Below, piece after piece: positions 47,569 to 57,222 of a stretch of DNA of 64,000 nt. The notes under the pieces were generated by a model. It saw only the letters and a program-made list of their open reading frames with translations. It was not told the DNA's origin and did not search any database. Numbering within the stretch: position 1 is the stretch's first letter; every line of letters begins with the position of its first letter. Source of the DNA: Stenotrophomonas bentonitica (GTDB taxonomy: Bacteria > Pseudomonadota > Gammaproteobacteria > Xanthomonadales > Xanthomonadaceae); contig NZ_PKQP01000002.1 in NCBI RefSeq assembly GCF_002887735.1, forward strand, positions 434,001-498,000, read 5' to 3'. The position numbers and the translations under genes are program-made.

Positions 47569-49413
47569 TCAATCGTGGTGGGTGCGCAGTCCATCCACGT
47601 CCAGGATCAGCGCCATCCGGCCATCGCCGATCAGGGTGGCACCGGCATAGCCGCGCAGGCCACGCAGCGCCTTGGGCAGGGGTTTGATCACCACTTCCTC
47701 GCGGCCGCGCACCTGGTCGACCACCAGGCCGAAGCGGGCTTCGCCGGCCTGCAGCACCACGATGGTCAGCAGCGAGGACGGCATCGGCTCCACATCCAGC
47801 CAGTGGCGCAGATCGACCAGGGCCAGCGTGTGCGACTTGCGGTCCAGCACGGCGCGGCCATCGAACCAGCCCAGCGAGCTGTTGGGCGCATGCAGCACCT
47901 CCATCACGCGGGCCAGGGGCAGGGCGTAGACGTCTTCGCCGGCCTGCACCAGCAGGGTCGGCAGGATCGCCAGGGTGAGCGGCACGCGGATCATGAAGCG
48001 GCTGCCACGACCCAGTTCGGACTGGATCTGGATCTGGCCGCTCAGCTCGCGGATGCGCGACTGGACCACGTCCATGCCCACGCCGCGGCCGGAGATGTCG
48101 GTGACCTGCTGTTTGGTCGAAAAGCCGGGCAGGAACACCAGGTGCAGGCATTCTTCGCTGCTCAGGCGAGCCGCCGCTTCCGGATCGATCAAGCCTTTCT
48201 CACGCGCCTTCTGGCGCAGGCGTTCGGGATCGATGCCGGCACCATCGTCCTGCACCTCGATGCTGACGTAGTCGCCTTCCTGCTGGGCCGACAGGCGCAC
48301 ATGGCCGCTGCGCGGCTTGCCCTGGGCTTCACGCAGCTCCGGCATTTCCACGCCGTGGTCGATCGCGTTGCGGACCAGATGCACCAGCGGATCGGCCAGT
48401 GCTTCGACCAGGTTGCGGTCCAGCTCGGTTTCGGCGCCGATCAGCTCCAGCTCGACTTCCTTCTTCAGCGAGCGCGCGACATCGCGGGCCACCTTGGGGA
48501 AGCGCGAGAACACCTTGCCGACCGGCTGCATGCGGGTGCGCATGACCGCCGACTGCAGGCGCGCGGTGGCGATGTCCAGCGTGGACACCGCGCGGTCGAG
48601 TTCTTCATCGTGCAGGCGCGCACGCAGGGTCTTGAGGCGGTTGCGCGAGAGCACCAGCTCGCCGATCAGGTTGACGATCGCATCCAGGCGCTTGGTATCC
48701 ACGCGCACGGTGTGTTCGGCTTCGGCGACCGGTTTGGCTGGGGCCGGCTTGGCGTTCGGCGCCGCCGGGGCGGCCACGGCGCGCGGGGGCGCGGCAGGCA
48801 CGGGCGCAGCGGCAATGGCCTTGGCACCGGGAACGGCGCCGCCATGCAGCTGGTCAAGCAGGGCTTCGAACTCGTCTTCGCCAATCAGGCCGTCGTCCTT
48901 CTTCGACACGGCCACCGCGGTCGGCGCGGCGCCGCCATGCAACTGGTCGAGCAGTGCTTCGAACTCATCATCGGTGATCAGCTCGCCACCGCCGCTGCCG
49001 GCGCTGGCGGCAGCCGCGGGCGTCGGGGTGGCCGGACCGTTGACGTCGAACTGGGCGATCAGTTCCGGCGGGGCATAGCCCGGCTCGGTTCCGGCCGAGA
49101 CCGAATCCAGCATCGACTGCAGGTAGTCCAGCGACTGCTGGGCCGCGTCGAAGTGGTGCGCCTGCAGCGTGGCCTGGCCCGAACGCGCCATGCCGAGGGT
49201 TTCCTCGGCCGCGTGGCACAGTTCGACCATCGCCTGGATGCCGAGGAAGCCGGCACCGCCCTTGAGCGTGTGGAAGCCGCGGAACACGGCGTTGAGCTGG
49301 TCCGCGTCCTGGGGCGCCTGCTCCAGCGACACCAGCTGTTCGCCGAGGCGGTCCAGGATTTCCTGGGCCTCGAGGATGAAGTCGGCAGCGATATCGTCTG
49401 GAACAGCACTCAT
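47569..49413 (-). CDS. cheA: Chemotaxis histidine kinase CheA (main copy)
   Basis: 614 residues. P1 has His48 in FHTLKGGAGFLG. The linker carries two copies of a motif DEFEALLDQLHGG at about 149-161 and 180-192. The dimer helices (DAIVNLIGELVLSRN), ATP domain (HLVRNAIDHGVEMP, GRGVGMDVVQSRI) and CheW-like P5 domain follow. It lies in the fliA-cheY-cheZ-cheA order and should signal to the CheY and CheZ encoded just upstream. No clear P2 CheY-binding domain is seen; the repeated motif sits where one could be. Confidence 0.96.
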   Translation of the reverse strand: MSAVPDDIAADFILEAQEILDRLGEQLVSLEQAPQDADQLNAVFRGFHTLKGGAGFLGIQAMVELCHAAEETLGMARSGQATLQAHHFDAAQQSLDYLQSMLDSVSAGTEPGYAPPELIAQFDVNGPATPTPAAAASAGSGGGELITDDEFEALLDQLHGGAAPTAVAVSKKDDGLIGEDEFEALLDQLHGGAVPGAKAIAAAPVPAAPPRAVAAPAAPNAKPAPAKPVAEAEHTVRVDTKRLDAIVNLIGELVLSRNRLKTLRARLHDEELDRAVSTLDIATARLQSAVMRTRMQPVGKVFSRFPKVARDVARSLKKEVELELIGAETELDRNLVEALADPLVHLVRNAIDHGVEMPELREAQGKPRSGHVRLSAQQEGDYVSIEVQDDGAGIDPERLRQKAREKGLIDPEAAARLSSEECLHLVFLPGFSTKQQVTDISGRGVGMDVVQSRIRELSGQIQIQSELGRGSRFMIRVPLTLAILPTLLVQAGEDVYALPLARVMEVLHAPNSSLGWFDGRAVLDRKSHTLALVDLRHWLDVEPMPSSLLTIVVLQAGEARFGLVVDQVRGREEVVIKPLPKALRGLRGYAGATLIGDGRMALILDVDGLRTHHD

Positions 49414-49418
49414 GATCG

Positions 49419-50033
49419 TTACAGTCCCAGGTCCGAGAGCAGGTCGTCGGCGTCGTTCTGTGACACCGCATGGCGATCCAGGCCGTTCACGGCCGGGCCG
49501 GCCAGGCCGTTGTTGTCGCGCTTCTTCTCGTCTTCCTGTGGCGGCAGACCGAGCGCACCGAAACCTTCATGCACGCGGCGCACGATCCCCACCACGCGGC
49601 GGATGATCTGGCCGGTGAGGTCCTGGTAGCTCTGCGTCAGCGCGATTTCGGTGAGGTTGTGGCGGATCCGGTCGAGCTGCTGGCCCTGGTCGGGCGTCAA
49701 CCCGTTGGCGCGCAGCTGTTCGGTGAGCGAGCGACACTCCTCGGCCAGGTCCAGCGTGCGGTGGGTGGCCTGTTCGGTCATCGCCACCACGTGGTCCAGG
49801 CGCGCGCAGGCGTCATCCAGTTCGCCGGCTTCGCTGGGCAGGCTGGGCAGCTCGCCCAGGGCCTGGCCGAGTTCGCGGGCCAGGCGGTTCAGGCCGGCCA
49901 TCATCGGCTGCGTGCGCAGCGCGGCGAGGGCGTCGATTTCCCGGCGCCAGCCGGCTTCGTCGCCACTTTCCAGCGCGGCCAGGGCATCCTGCAGGCGCTG
50001 CACCAGCGCGGATTTGTCGCTCAGGGTCTCCAT
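49419..50033 (-). CDS. cheZ: CheY-P phosphatase CheZ
   Basis: 204 residues, mostly one long helical hairpin. The catalytic glutamine lies in LTQSYQDLTGQII near residue 135, the active-site signature of CheZ. The C-terminal NDADDLLSDLGL is the CheY-docking helix. It dephosphorylates CheY-P. Its ATG shares one base with the cheY stop, and cheA begins 5 bases after its own stop. Confidence 0.95.
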   Translation of the reverse strand: METLSDKSALVQRLQDALAALESGDEAGWRREIDALAALRTQPMMAGLNRLARELGQALGELPSLPSEAGELDDACARLDHVVAMTEQATHRTLDLAEECRSLTEQLRANGLTPDQGQQLDRIRHNLTEIALTQSYQDLTGQIIRRVVGIVRRVHEGFGALGLPPQEDEKKRDNNGLAGPAVNGLDRHAVSQNDADDLLSDLGL

Positions 50034-50425
50034 CAGGCGCTCGCTGCCAGGCGTTCGAAGATCTTGCCGAGCTTCTCTTCCAGCGTCTGCGCGGTGAAGG
50101 GCTTGATGATGTAGCCGTTCACGCCGGCCTGGGCCGCTTCGATGATCTGCTCGCGCTTGGCTTCGGCGGTCACCATCAGCACCGGCAGGGTCTTGAGCTT
50201 GGCATCGGCACGCACCGCCTTGAGCAGGTCGATGCCGGTCATCACCGGCATGTTCCAGTCGGTGACCACGAAATCGAACGGCTGGCTCTGCAACATCGCC
50301 AGCGCGGCATGCCCGTCCTCGGCTTCGGCCGTATTGGTGAAGCCCAGATCGCCCAGCAGGTTCTTGACGATACGACGCATGGTCGAGAAGTCGTCGACGA
50401 TCAGGATACGCATGTTCTTGTTCAA
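50033..50425 (-). CDS. cheY: Chemotaxis response regulator CheY
   Basis: 130 residues, receiver only. Phospho-acceptor in [12 protein letters not shown] near 57, acidic DD at 11-12, threonine in MVTAEAK and lysine in YIIKPF. The tryptophan after the aspartate and length match motor-binding CheY of the enteric/Pseudomonas type. It is encoded between fliA and cheZ. Confidence 0.96.
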   Translation of the reverse strand: MNKNMRILIVDDFSTMRRIVKNLLGDLGFTNTAEAEDGHAALAMLQSQPFDFVVTDWNMPVMTGIDLLKAVRADAKLKTLPVLMVTAEAKREQIIEAAQAGVNGYIIKPFTAQTLEEKLGKIFERLAASA

Positions 50426-50441
50426 AGCACTTTCCTCGATT

Positions 50442-51188
50442 TCAATGGTTCTCGAGGCCGGCGTCTGCCGCCTCGAAGATCTTCAGCCGGCCCCGCAGGC
50501 GCAGCACGGCCTGGCCATGGATCTGGCACACGCGCGATTCGCTGACACCCAGTACGGCGCCGATCTCTTTCAGGTTCAGTTCCTGCTCGTAGTACAGCGA
50601 CAGGACCAGCTGTTCGCGCTCGGGCAGCAGGCCGATCGCGTTGCCCAGCTCGCGCCCGAACTCGCCGCGTTCCAGCACCTGCTGCGGGGTCGGGCCACCC
50701 TGGGCGACGGTGTCCAGCTCGCCCTGGTCTTCGATCCGCGATTCCAGGCTCAGCACCTGGCCGCGCGAGGCGTCTTCCATCAGCCGCAGGTAATCCGGCA
50801 GCGGCATGTCCATCGCGGCCGCCACTTCGGTGGCGCTGGCGGCGCGGCCGGTGCTCTGCTCGAGGCGACGGATGGTGGCGGCGGCATCCCGGGCACGGCG
50901 ATGCACCGAGCGCGGCACCCAGTCGCCCCGGCGGATCTCGTCGATCATCGAGCCGCGGATACGGATCGAGGCGTAGGTCTCGAACGAGGCGCCCTGGTCG
51001 GCGTCGTAGCTGCGCGAGGCCTCGATCAGGCCCATCATGCCGGCCTGGATCAGGTCGTCCACTTCCACGCTCGCCGGCAGGCGCGCGGCAAGATGGTGGG
51101 CGATCCGCCGGACCAGGTCCGAGTGCTGGGCAATGCACTCGTTGGCCGCGGTCCGCTGGACCTCTTTGTATTGTGCTGCGCCCTTCAT
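50442..51188 (-). CDS. fliA: RNA polymerase sigma factor 28 (flagellar)
   Basis: 248 residues. Regions 2 ([38 protein letters not shown]) and 4 ([37 protein letters not shown]) are present, with region 3 between them. It directs RNA polymerase to TAAA-N15-GCCGATAA promoters, several of which occur in this same window. It overlaps fleN by 4 bases. Confidence 0.97.
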   Translation of the reverse strand: MKGAAQYKEVQRTAANECIAQHSDLVRRIAHHLAARLPASVEVDDLIQAGMMGLIEASRSYDADQGASFETYASIRIRGSMIDEIRRGDWVPRSVHRRARDAAATIRRLEQSTGRAASATEVAAAMDMPLPDYLRLMEDASRGQVLSLESRIEDQGELDTVAQGGPTPQQVLERGEFGRELGNAIGLLPEREQLVLSLYYEQELNLKEIGAVLGVSESRVCQIHGQAVLRLRGRLKIFEAADAGLENH

Positions 51189-52072
51189 ACCGTCACCCCG
51201 CGTTGCTTGAGGATGCGTTCCAGGAAGAACTCGACCCCGCCACGCGGCTCGGTCGGGGCCTGCCAGCGGGCGGTGCGGCGCGCGATTTCGGTCAGCGCCA
51301 GGGCGGCCGGGCTGGAGGGGTAGGCCTTCACCACCGGCTGCTGGCGCTGCACCGACAGGCGCAGCCAGTCATCCTGCGGCACGCAGCCCAGGTAGTTCAG
51401 CGAGACATCGGCGAGGAACTTCTCGCACACGCGGGATAGCTTCTCGTACAGCACGCGGCCTTCGTTCGGGTCGCGGACCATGTTGGCCACCACCTGGATC
51501 CGGTCCACGCCGCGCTCGCGCGAGAGCACCTTGATCAGGGCGTAGGCATCGGTGATCGAGGCCGGCTCGTCGCAGACCACCACCACGGTGTCCTGCGCGG
51601 CCTGGCAGAAGGTGAGCACGCCATCAGTGATGCCGGCGGCGGTGTCCACGATCATGATGTCCAGCTCGCGCTCGAGCTCGGAGAACACATTGACCAGGCC
51701 GACGTGTTCGGCCGGCTGCAGTTCGGCCATGTGGCGGCGGCCGGAGGCGGCCGGGACCACCAGCACGCCACCGGGGCCTTCCATGATCACTTCTTCCAGC
51801 GTGCAGCGCCCGGCGACCAGGTCGGCCAGGGTCACCTTCGGCTGCAGGCCCAGGATCACGTCGATGTTGGCCAGGCCGAGGTCGGCGTCCAGCAGCAGCG
51901 TGCGTTTGCCCATGTCTGCCAGCGCCACGGCCAGATTGGCCGAAACGTTCGTTTTGCCCACGCCGCCCTTGCCGCCAGTGACGGCGATGGTGCGGACCGG
52001 GCCCAGCGGCTGGCTTCGGGTAGCCGACAACGGGAAGGTCTTGGTCAGCTTGGCGTACTCACGCGACGGCAT
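51185..52072 (-). CDS. fleN: Flagellar number regulator, MinD-like ATPase
   Basis: 295 residues. The ParA/MinD motifs are GGKGGVGKTNVSANLAV near residue 35, LLLDADLGLANID near 60 and IMIVDTAAGI near 140. FleN (FlhG) restrains FleQ and FlhF so that a single polar flagellum forms. It overlaps the 3' end of flhF by 14 bases and fliA by 4. The start begins MPSREYAKLTKTF. Confidence 0.95.
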   Translation of the reverse strand: MPSREYAKLTKTFPLSATRSQPLGPVRTIAVTGGKGGVGKTNVSANLAVALADMGKRTLLLDADLGLANIDVILGLQPKVTLADLVAGRCTLEEVIMEGPGGVLVVPAASGRRHMAELQPAEHVGLVNVFSELERELDIMIVDTAAGITDGVLTFCQAAQDTVVVVCDEPASITDAYALIKVLSRERGVDRIQVVANMVRDPNEGRVLYEKLSRVCEKFLADVSLNYLGCVPQDDWLRLSVQRQQPVVKAYPSSPAALALTEIARRTARWQAPTEPRGGVEFFLERILKQRGVTV

Positions 52073-53789
52073 GGTTCAACTCCGGGTTGCAGGGCATATC
52101 GGCCGCGCGGCGCAAATCTTCAAGGCGAAGTACAAGATTGGCCGCACTGGCACGGTGCAGGTCTTCAGGAACGTCCTGGCCATCGGTGACCCAGGTGATC
52201 GGCAGGCGGTGGTCCACGGCCACCGACAGGGCGCTGCCGAAGCGGCCGGTCTCGTCGAGCTTGCTCAGCACCACGCCCTGCGGGTTGGCGGCGCTGAAGC
52301 GGCGGACCACCTCGTCCATGTCGCCGAAGCTGGTGTTGGCCGGCAGCACCAGCAGGGTGCGGATCTGCTGGGCCGCGCGCAGCCACTGCAGCTGGGCGGC
52401 CAGGGCGCGGTCACGCGGGCCCAGGCCCGCGGTGTCGATCAGGACCAGCTTGTAGTCCTTCAGGCGCTCCAGCAGTTGGTTCAGATCGCTGCCGCTGCTG
52501 GCTTCATGGACCGCGATGCCGAGCTGCCGGCCGAAGCCGTACAGCTGCTCGCGGGCGCCAATGCGGCCGGTATCAGTGGTGACCAGGGCGACATCGCGGG
52601 CCGCATGCGCCTCGGCGAAGCGCGAGGCCAGCTTGGCGATGGTGGTGGTCTTGCCGGCGCCGGTGGGGCCGACCAGGGCGATCACGCCGCCGGCTTCGAG
52701 CGGGTCGACCGGGGCGATCGGCAGCTTTTTGGAGAGCAGGCCGAGCATCAGCCCGCGGCCACGGTGGGCTTCGGTGTCCAGCGGAATCTGCATCGCCACG
52801 TCGCGGCTGATGCCGGCATCGAAGCCGTACTCGTCCATCAGGTCCAGTGCGGCAGCGCGGACCGGCGAGCCGCGCAGGCGCTCGTCGGTGAAGCGGTTCA
52901 TCTCGCGCTCGATGACATGGCGCATGCCGGCCACTTCGTGACGCAGCTGGCGGATCTCTTCGTCATCACGCTGCACCACCACCAGTTCGGCGGCCGGCTG
53001 GGGCTGGGCCTGCGCCGGTTCGGCGACAACGGCGGGCGCCGGGTTTTCGGTACGGGCTTGGGCGACCGTGTCCGGCGCTGCCACGACGCTCTCGGCCGCG
53101 GGCAGGGCCGGCGGCACGGTGACGCTGACCGGCAGCGGCGGCATCGCCACGGCGGCGGCCGGCACGTGCATCTGGAAGTGCGGTTCGTCGTCCATCGGCG
53201 GGTCGATGACGAAGCGCGCGCGGTTGATCGGCGGGTTCACGGCCGCCACGCTGGGCTCGGCGACAGGCGGCTCAGGCTGCAGCAGCGCTGGCGACGCGGC
53301 CGCGGCCTGCTCGACATTGAACGGCGCGAAGATCTGCTCCGGCAGCGACGGTTCGTTGACGGCCGGGCCGACGCTGGCACGGGCCAGGGTGGCGGCGAAG
53401 CCACTGCTGCCAGGCGGTGGCACGATCTCGTTGGCGGTATCCAGGGTGCGACCGGTGGCGCCGACGGCGGCGCGGGCCAGCGCGGCGACGGCCGAGGTGG
53501 TCGCGGCCACCGGCTCGGGCGCGGCGACCGGGGCCCTGCGGCGGGTCACGGCGGCGATCACGGCATCGGCGGCGCTGCGCGGGCGCGGCACCGGCGGTGG
53601 GGCCACGTCCTTGCGGGCCGCTTCCAGCGCACGCTGCACGGCGCTTTCGTCATAGTTGGCCGCCGCCACGATTTCGACACCTTCCTCGATCCGGCGGTTG
53701 GACAGGATCACTGCGTCCGGTCCGTGTTCCTTGCGCACCAGGTTCATGGCCGAGCGCATATCGGAGGCGACGAAGCGTTTGATTTTCAT
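52059..53789 (-). CDS. flhF: Flagellar biosynthesis SRP-type GTPase FlhF
   Basis: 576 residues. MKIKRFVASDMRSAMNLVRKE is the family start. A long low-complexity Ala/Pro middle (about 70-300) is followed by the NG domain with G1 GPTGAGKTTTIAKLA near 385, DTGRIGAREQL and the DTAGLGPRDRA region. FlhF recruits the first flagellar parts to the pole. ATG 53789 was chosen since the upstream 22 codons do not match the family. A 149-bp gap separates it from flhA. Confidence 0.95.
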   Translation of the reverse strand: MKIKRFVASDMRSAMNLVRKEHGPDAVILSNRRIEEGVEIVAAANYDESAVQRALEAARKDVAPPPVPRPRSAADAVIAAVTRRRAPVAAPEPVAATTSAVAALARAAVGATGRTLDTANEIVPPPGSSGFAATLARASVGPAVNEPSLPEQIFAPFNVEQAAAASPALLQPEPPVAEPSVAAVNPPINRARFVIDPPMDDEPHFQMHVPAAAVAMPPLPVSVTVPPALPAAESVVAAPDTVAQARTENPAPAVVAEPAQAQPQPAAELVVVQRDDEEIRQLRHEVAGMRHVIEREMNRFTDERLRGSPVRAAALDLMDEYGFDAGISRDVAMQIPLDTEAHRGRGLMLGLLSKKLPIAPVDPLEAGGVIALVGPTGAGKTTTIAKLASRFAEAHAARDVALVTTDTGRIGAREQLYGFGRQLGIAVHEASSGSDLNQLLERLKDYKLVLIDTAGLGPRDRALAAQLQWLRAAQQIRTLLVLPANTSFGDMDEVVRRFSAANPQGVVLSKLDETGRFGSALSVAVDHRLPITWVTDGQDVPEDLHRASAANLVLRLEDLRRAADMPCNPELNHAVA

Positions 53790-53938
53790 GCTGTGGTACC
53801 GGGACTGGGGCGGCGGAGTCGTGGAAGGGAAACGCTGGTTGTCGGTGGTCTGCACGGTCAGGGAGTCCCTTTATTTCCTGCTGCGGTGAAATCGAATGAG
53901 GTGTCTGTTTTCTGTCGCGGTACCGTCGGGTGTCCGGC

Positions 53939-56041
53939 TCAACTGATCGTGCCGACCAGCTTCAACCGTTTGTCCTCGGGCACCTCGCTGTAGGCGAGTA
54001 CGGACAGCGAGGGGACGCTGTGGCGTACCAGCCGTGCCAGCGCCGCACGTACCGGGCCAGGCACCAGCACGACCGCGGGCTCGTTCTTCGCTTCCTGCTT
54101 GCCGACACATTCGGCCAGGCTTTGATGCAGTCGCTCGGCGAGTCCGGGTTCCAGCGCGGCGCCGTTGCCCTGCGTGGACTCCTGCAAGACCCGTTCCAGT
54201 TGCGGGTTGAGGGTGAACACCGGCAGCTCCGGCGACATCCCGGCGATCTCCTGCACGATGAAACGGCCCAGCGCGTTGCGCACGGCAGCGGTGAGCACGG
54301 CCGGGTCCTGGCTGGTCGGCGCGCTTTCCACCAACGATTCGACGATCTTGCGCAGCTGGCGGATCGGGATGCGCTCGATCAGCAGGTTCTGCAATACCCG
54401 CACCACGGCCGACAGCGGCAGCGACTTGGGCGTCAGATCTTCGACGAGCTTGGGAGCGCTCTTGGCCAGGTTGGCCAGCAGCTGCTGCACTTCCTCGTGG
54501 CCGAGCAGCTCCGGGGCGTGCTCCCGAATCAGGTGCGACAGATGGGTGGCGACCACGGTGGCCGGGTCGACCACGGTGTAGCCCATCGATTCGGCATTGG
54601 CGCGCTGGTGCGGCTGGATCCAGGTGGCATCCAGGCCGAAGGCGGGGTCCTTGCCGGCAATGCCTTCCAGCGTGCCCAGCGCACTGCCCGGGTCCAGCGC
54701 GAGTTCGCGGTCGGGATGGATCTCTGCGGTGGCCACCGGCACCCCGTGGATCAGCAGGCGGTACGCGGTCGCCGGCAGTTCCAGGTTGTCGCGGATATGC
54801 ACCGAGGGAATCAGGAAGCCGATGTCGTGGGTGAGCTTGCGGCGCACGCCCTTGATCCGGGCCATCAGCTCGCCGCCCTGGTTCTTGTCCACCAGCGGGA
54901 TCAGCCGGTAGCCGACTTCCAGGCCGAGCGGATCGACCGGGCGCAGTTCGTCCCAGGTCAGCTCGGCGGTGGGCGAGGGCGCTGCACCGGGCAGGCCGAG
55001 GGTGTCGGGGCGGTTGGCGGCCGGGGAATCAGCCGCCGCGCCCTGGGCGGTGCTCTTCTTCCACGCCTTCCAGGCGATGAAGCCCAGGATCGCGGCCAGC
55101 GTCAAGAAGGCGACGTTGGGCATGCCCGGGACCAGGCCGACGACTGCAAGGATCGCTGCGGCGATGGTCAGTGCGCGGTACTGGCCGAATACCTGGCCCA
55201 TCATGGCCTGGGCCATGTCCTGCGAGCGCGAGGCGCGGGTGACCAGCATGGCCACCGCCGAGGACACCAGCAGGGCCGGCAGCTGGGCCACCAGGCCGTC
55301 ACCGATGGAGAGCAGGGTGTAGGTCGCGGCGGCATCGCCGAAGGGCATGCCATGCTGCAGCACGCCGACCGCCAGGCCGCCGACCAGGTTGATGAACAGG
55401 ATCAGGATGCCAGCGATCGCGTCGCCGCGGATGAACTTGCTGGCACCGTCCATTGCGCCGTAGAAGTCAGCTTCCTCACGGACCTCCTCGCGGCGGGCCT
55501 TGGCCTCTTCACGCGTCAGCAAACCGGCGTTGAGATCGGCGTCGATCGCCATCTGCTTGCCCGGCATGGCATCGAGGATGAAGCGTGCGGTCACTTCGGA
55601 CACGCGGCCGGCGCCCTTGGTGATCACCACGAAGTTGATGATGGTCAGGATCGCGAACACCACGATGCCGACCGCGTAGTTGCCGCCGATGACGAACTCG
55701 CCGAACGAGGCGATCACCTTGCCGGCGGCCTCGTGGCCGTTCTGGCCGTGCAGCAGGATCACGCGGGTGGAGGCCACGTTCAGCGCCAGCCGCAGCATCG
55801 TGGTGATCAGCAGCACGATCGGGAAGATGGTGAAGTCCAGTGGGCGCTTCACATAGACCACCGCCAGCAGCACCATCAGCGAGATGGCGATGTTGAAGGT
55901 GAACAGCGCATCCAGCACGGGCGGTGCCAGCGGCACCACCACCATCGCCAGCAGGGCCAGCACGATCAGCGGGGCACCCAGCCCGTGGCGGATCATGTCC
56001 AGCGCGCGGCGCGCGTTCATGCCGGCCGGCTGCGCGCTCAT
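53939..56041 (-). CDS. flhA: Flagellar type III export gate protein FlhA
   Basis: 700 residues. About eight membrane helices fill 1-340, with the FHIPEP-type signature region seen in RLALNVASTRVILLHG, GEFVIGGNYAVG and the charged cytoplasmic loop DAMPGKQMAIDADLNAG. A large cytoplasmic domain binding chaperone-substrate complexes follows. The ATG overlaps the flhB stop by 4 bases. Confidence 0.97.
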   Translation of the reverse strand: MSAQPAGMNARRALDMIRHGLGAPLIVLALLAMVVVPLAPPVLDALFTFNIAISLMVLLAVVYVKRPLDFTIFPIVLLITTMLRLALNVASTRVILLHGQNGHEAAGKVIASFGEFVIGGNYAVGIVVFAILTIINFVVITKGAGRVSEVTARFILDAMPGKQMAIDADLNAGLLTREEAKARREEVREEADFYGAMDGASKFIRGDAIAGILILFINLVGGLAVGVLQHGMPFGDAAATYTLLSIGDGLVAQLPALLVSSAVAMLVTRASRSQDMAQAMMGQVFGQYRALTIAAAILAVVGLVPGMPNVAFLTLAAILGFIAWKAWKKSTAQGAAADSPAANRPDTLGLPGAAPSPTAELTWDELRPVDPLGLEVGYRLIPLVDKNQGGELMARIKGVRRKLTHDIGFLIPSVHIRDNLELPATAYRLLIHGVPVATAEIHPDRELALDPGSALGTLEGIAGKDPAFGLDATWIQPHQRANAESMGYTVVDPATVVATHLSHLIREHAPELLGHEEVQQLLANLAKSAPKLVEDLTPKSLPLSAVVRVLQNLLIERIPIRQLRKIVESLVESAPTSQDPAVLTAAVRNALGRFIVQEIAGMSPELPVFTLNPQLERVLQESTQGNGAALEPGLAERLHQSLAECVGKQEAKNEPAVVLVPGPVRAALARLVRHSVPSLSVLAYSEVPEDKRLKLVGTIS

Positions 56042-57168
56042 GGGCGGCCTCCCTTGCCGAATTCATCGATGTCGATGCTGGGCGCTGCCGGCATCGGGCC
56101 GTTCTGCCAGCCGCGCAGCTGGTAGACATAGGAGAGCACCTGGGCCACGGCCGAATACAGTCTCACGGGAATTTCCTTTCCAAGTTGACCTTCCCGATAC
56201 AAGGCGCGTGCCAAAGGCGGGGCGGAGACGATGGCGACCTTGTTGCCGTCGGCCACCTCACGGATGCGCAGGGCGGTTTCATCCACGCCCAGGGCCACCA
56301 CGGTGGGCGCCCCCATCTTTCCGCCTTCATACTTCAGGGCGACCGCGTAATGGGTGGGATTGACCACCACGACATCGGCGGTGGGCACCGCTTCCATCAT
56401 CCGGCGGTTGGACATCTGCTGCTGCAGCTGGCGGATGCGGCCCTTGACCTCCGGGCTGCCCTCGCTCTCCTTCATTTCCCGGCGCAGCTCTTCACGGGTC
56501 ATCTTCAATTTGCGCATCCAGTTCCAGCGCTGGTACGGGGCATCGATGGCGGCCAGCAGCATCATTGCGCCGCCGGTGGCGAGCATGAGCTTCAGGGTGA
56601 AGCCCAGGCCGTGGATCATCGCGGCCTCCAGTGGCTGGTTGAGCAGGTCGCGCAGCGGGCGGATGCCGTGCCACACCACCAGCCCGGCGGCGGTGCCGAC
56701 AAAGGCGATGCGCAGCAGGGACTTGGTGAACTCGGCAATCGCTTCCGGGCCATACAGGCGCTTCATGCCGGCCATCGGGCTGAGCCGCTTGAAATCGGGC
56801 ATCAGCGATTTGTTCGACCAGCGCAGCCCGCCCATCGCCACCGGCGACAGGAAGCAGGCCAGCAGACAGATCACGAGCAGCGGCCACATGGCCACCAGCA
56901 AGCGCAGCATCAATTCGCCGAAGTGCCCGAACAACGCCTGGGGATGCAGGCGCAGCCCCGGCTCGGGGCTCAGCGCGACCTGCATCCAGGTCTTGGCGTT
57001 GCGGGCGATGGTGCCGGAGAAGGCCATCAGCGCCAGCACACCGGCACCGAACACAGCCGCCGTCGCCAGCTCACGCGAACGCGGGATGTTGCCCTGTTCC
57101 CGGGCATCGCGCAGGCGTTTTTCGGTAGGTTGCTCGGTCTTTTCGCCGGCTTGTTCGTTCTCGGACAT
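56038..57168 (-). CDS. flhB: Flagellar type III export switch protein FlhB
   Basis: 376 residues. MSENEQAGEKTEQPTEKRLRDAREQG is the family start, followed by four membrane helices and the self-cleaving NPTH motif in VVVNPTHYAVAL near residue 275, which switches export from rod/hook to filament. ATG 57168 was preferred to an in-frame GTG three codons upstream. A strong inverted repeat covers 57173-57205, immediately upstream. Confidence 0.97.
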   Translation of the reverse strand: MSENEQAGEKTEQPTEKRLRDAREQGNIPRSRELATAAVFGAGVLALMAFSGTIARNAKTWMQVALSPEPGLRLHPQALFGHFGELMLRLLVAMWPLLVICLLACFLSPVAMGGLRWSNKSLMPDFKRLSPMAGMKRLYGPEAIAEFTKSLLRIAFVGTAAGLVVWHGIRPLRDLLNQPLEAAMIHGLGFTLKLMLATGGAMMLLAAIDAPYQRWNWMRKLKMTREELRREMKESEGSPEVKGRIRQLQQQMSNRRMMEAVPTADVVVVNPTHYAVALKYEGGKMGAPTVVALGVDETALRIREVADGNKVAIVSAPPLARALYREGQLGKEIPVRLYSAVAQVLSYVYQLRGWQNGPMPAAPSIDIDEFGKGGRP

Positions 57169-57172
57169 GGGC

Positions 57173-57205
57173 TGCACGACACGGGGGATTACCCGGGGTC
57201 GTGCA
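57173..57205 (-). repeat. Inverted repeat between the accessory unit and flhB
   Basis: TGCACGAC (57173-57180) and GTCGTGCA (57198-57205) are perfect 8-bp arms, and the interior can extend pairing with GGG/CCC. It lies 17 bases after the stop of the coiled-coil gene and 5 bases before the flhB ATG. It may be the terminator stem of the accessory unit or a leader hairpin over flhB; there is no T-run. Confidence 0.6.
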
Positions 57206-57222
57206 AGAACCGTTCCGTGACG

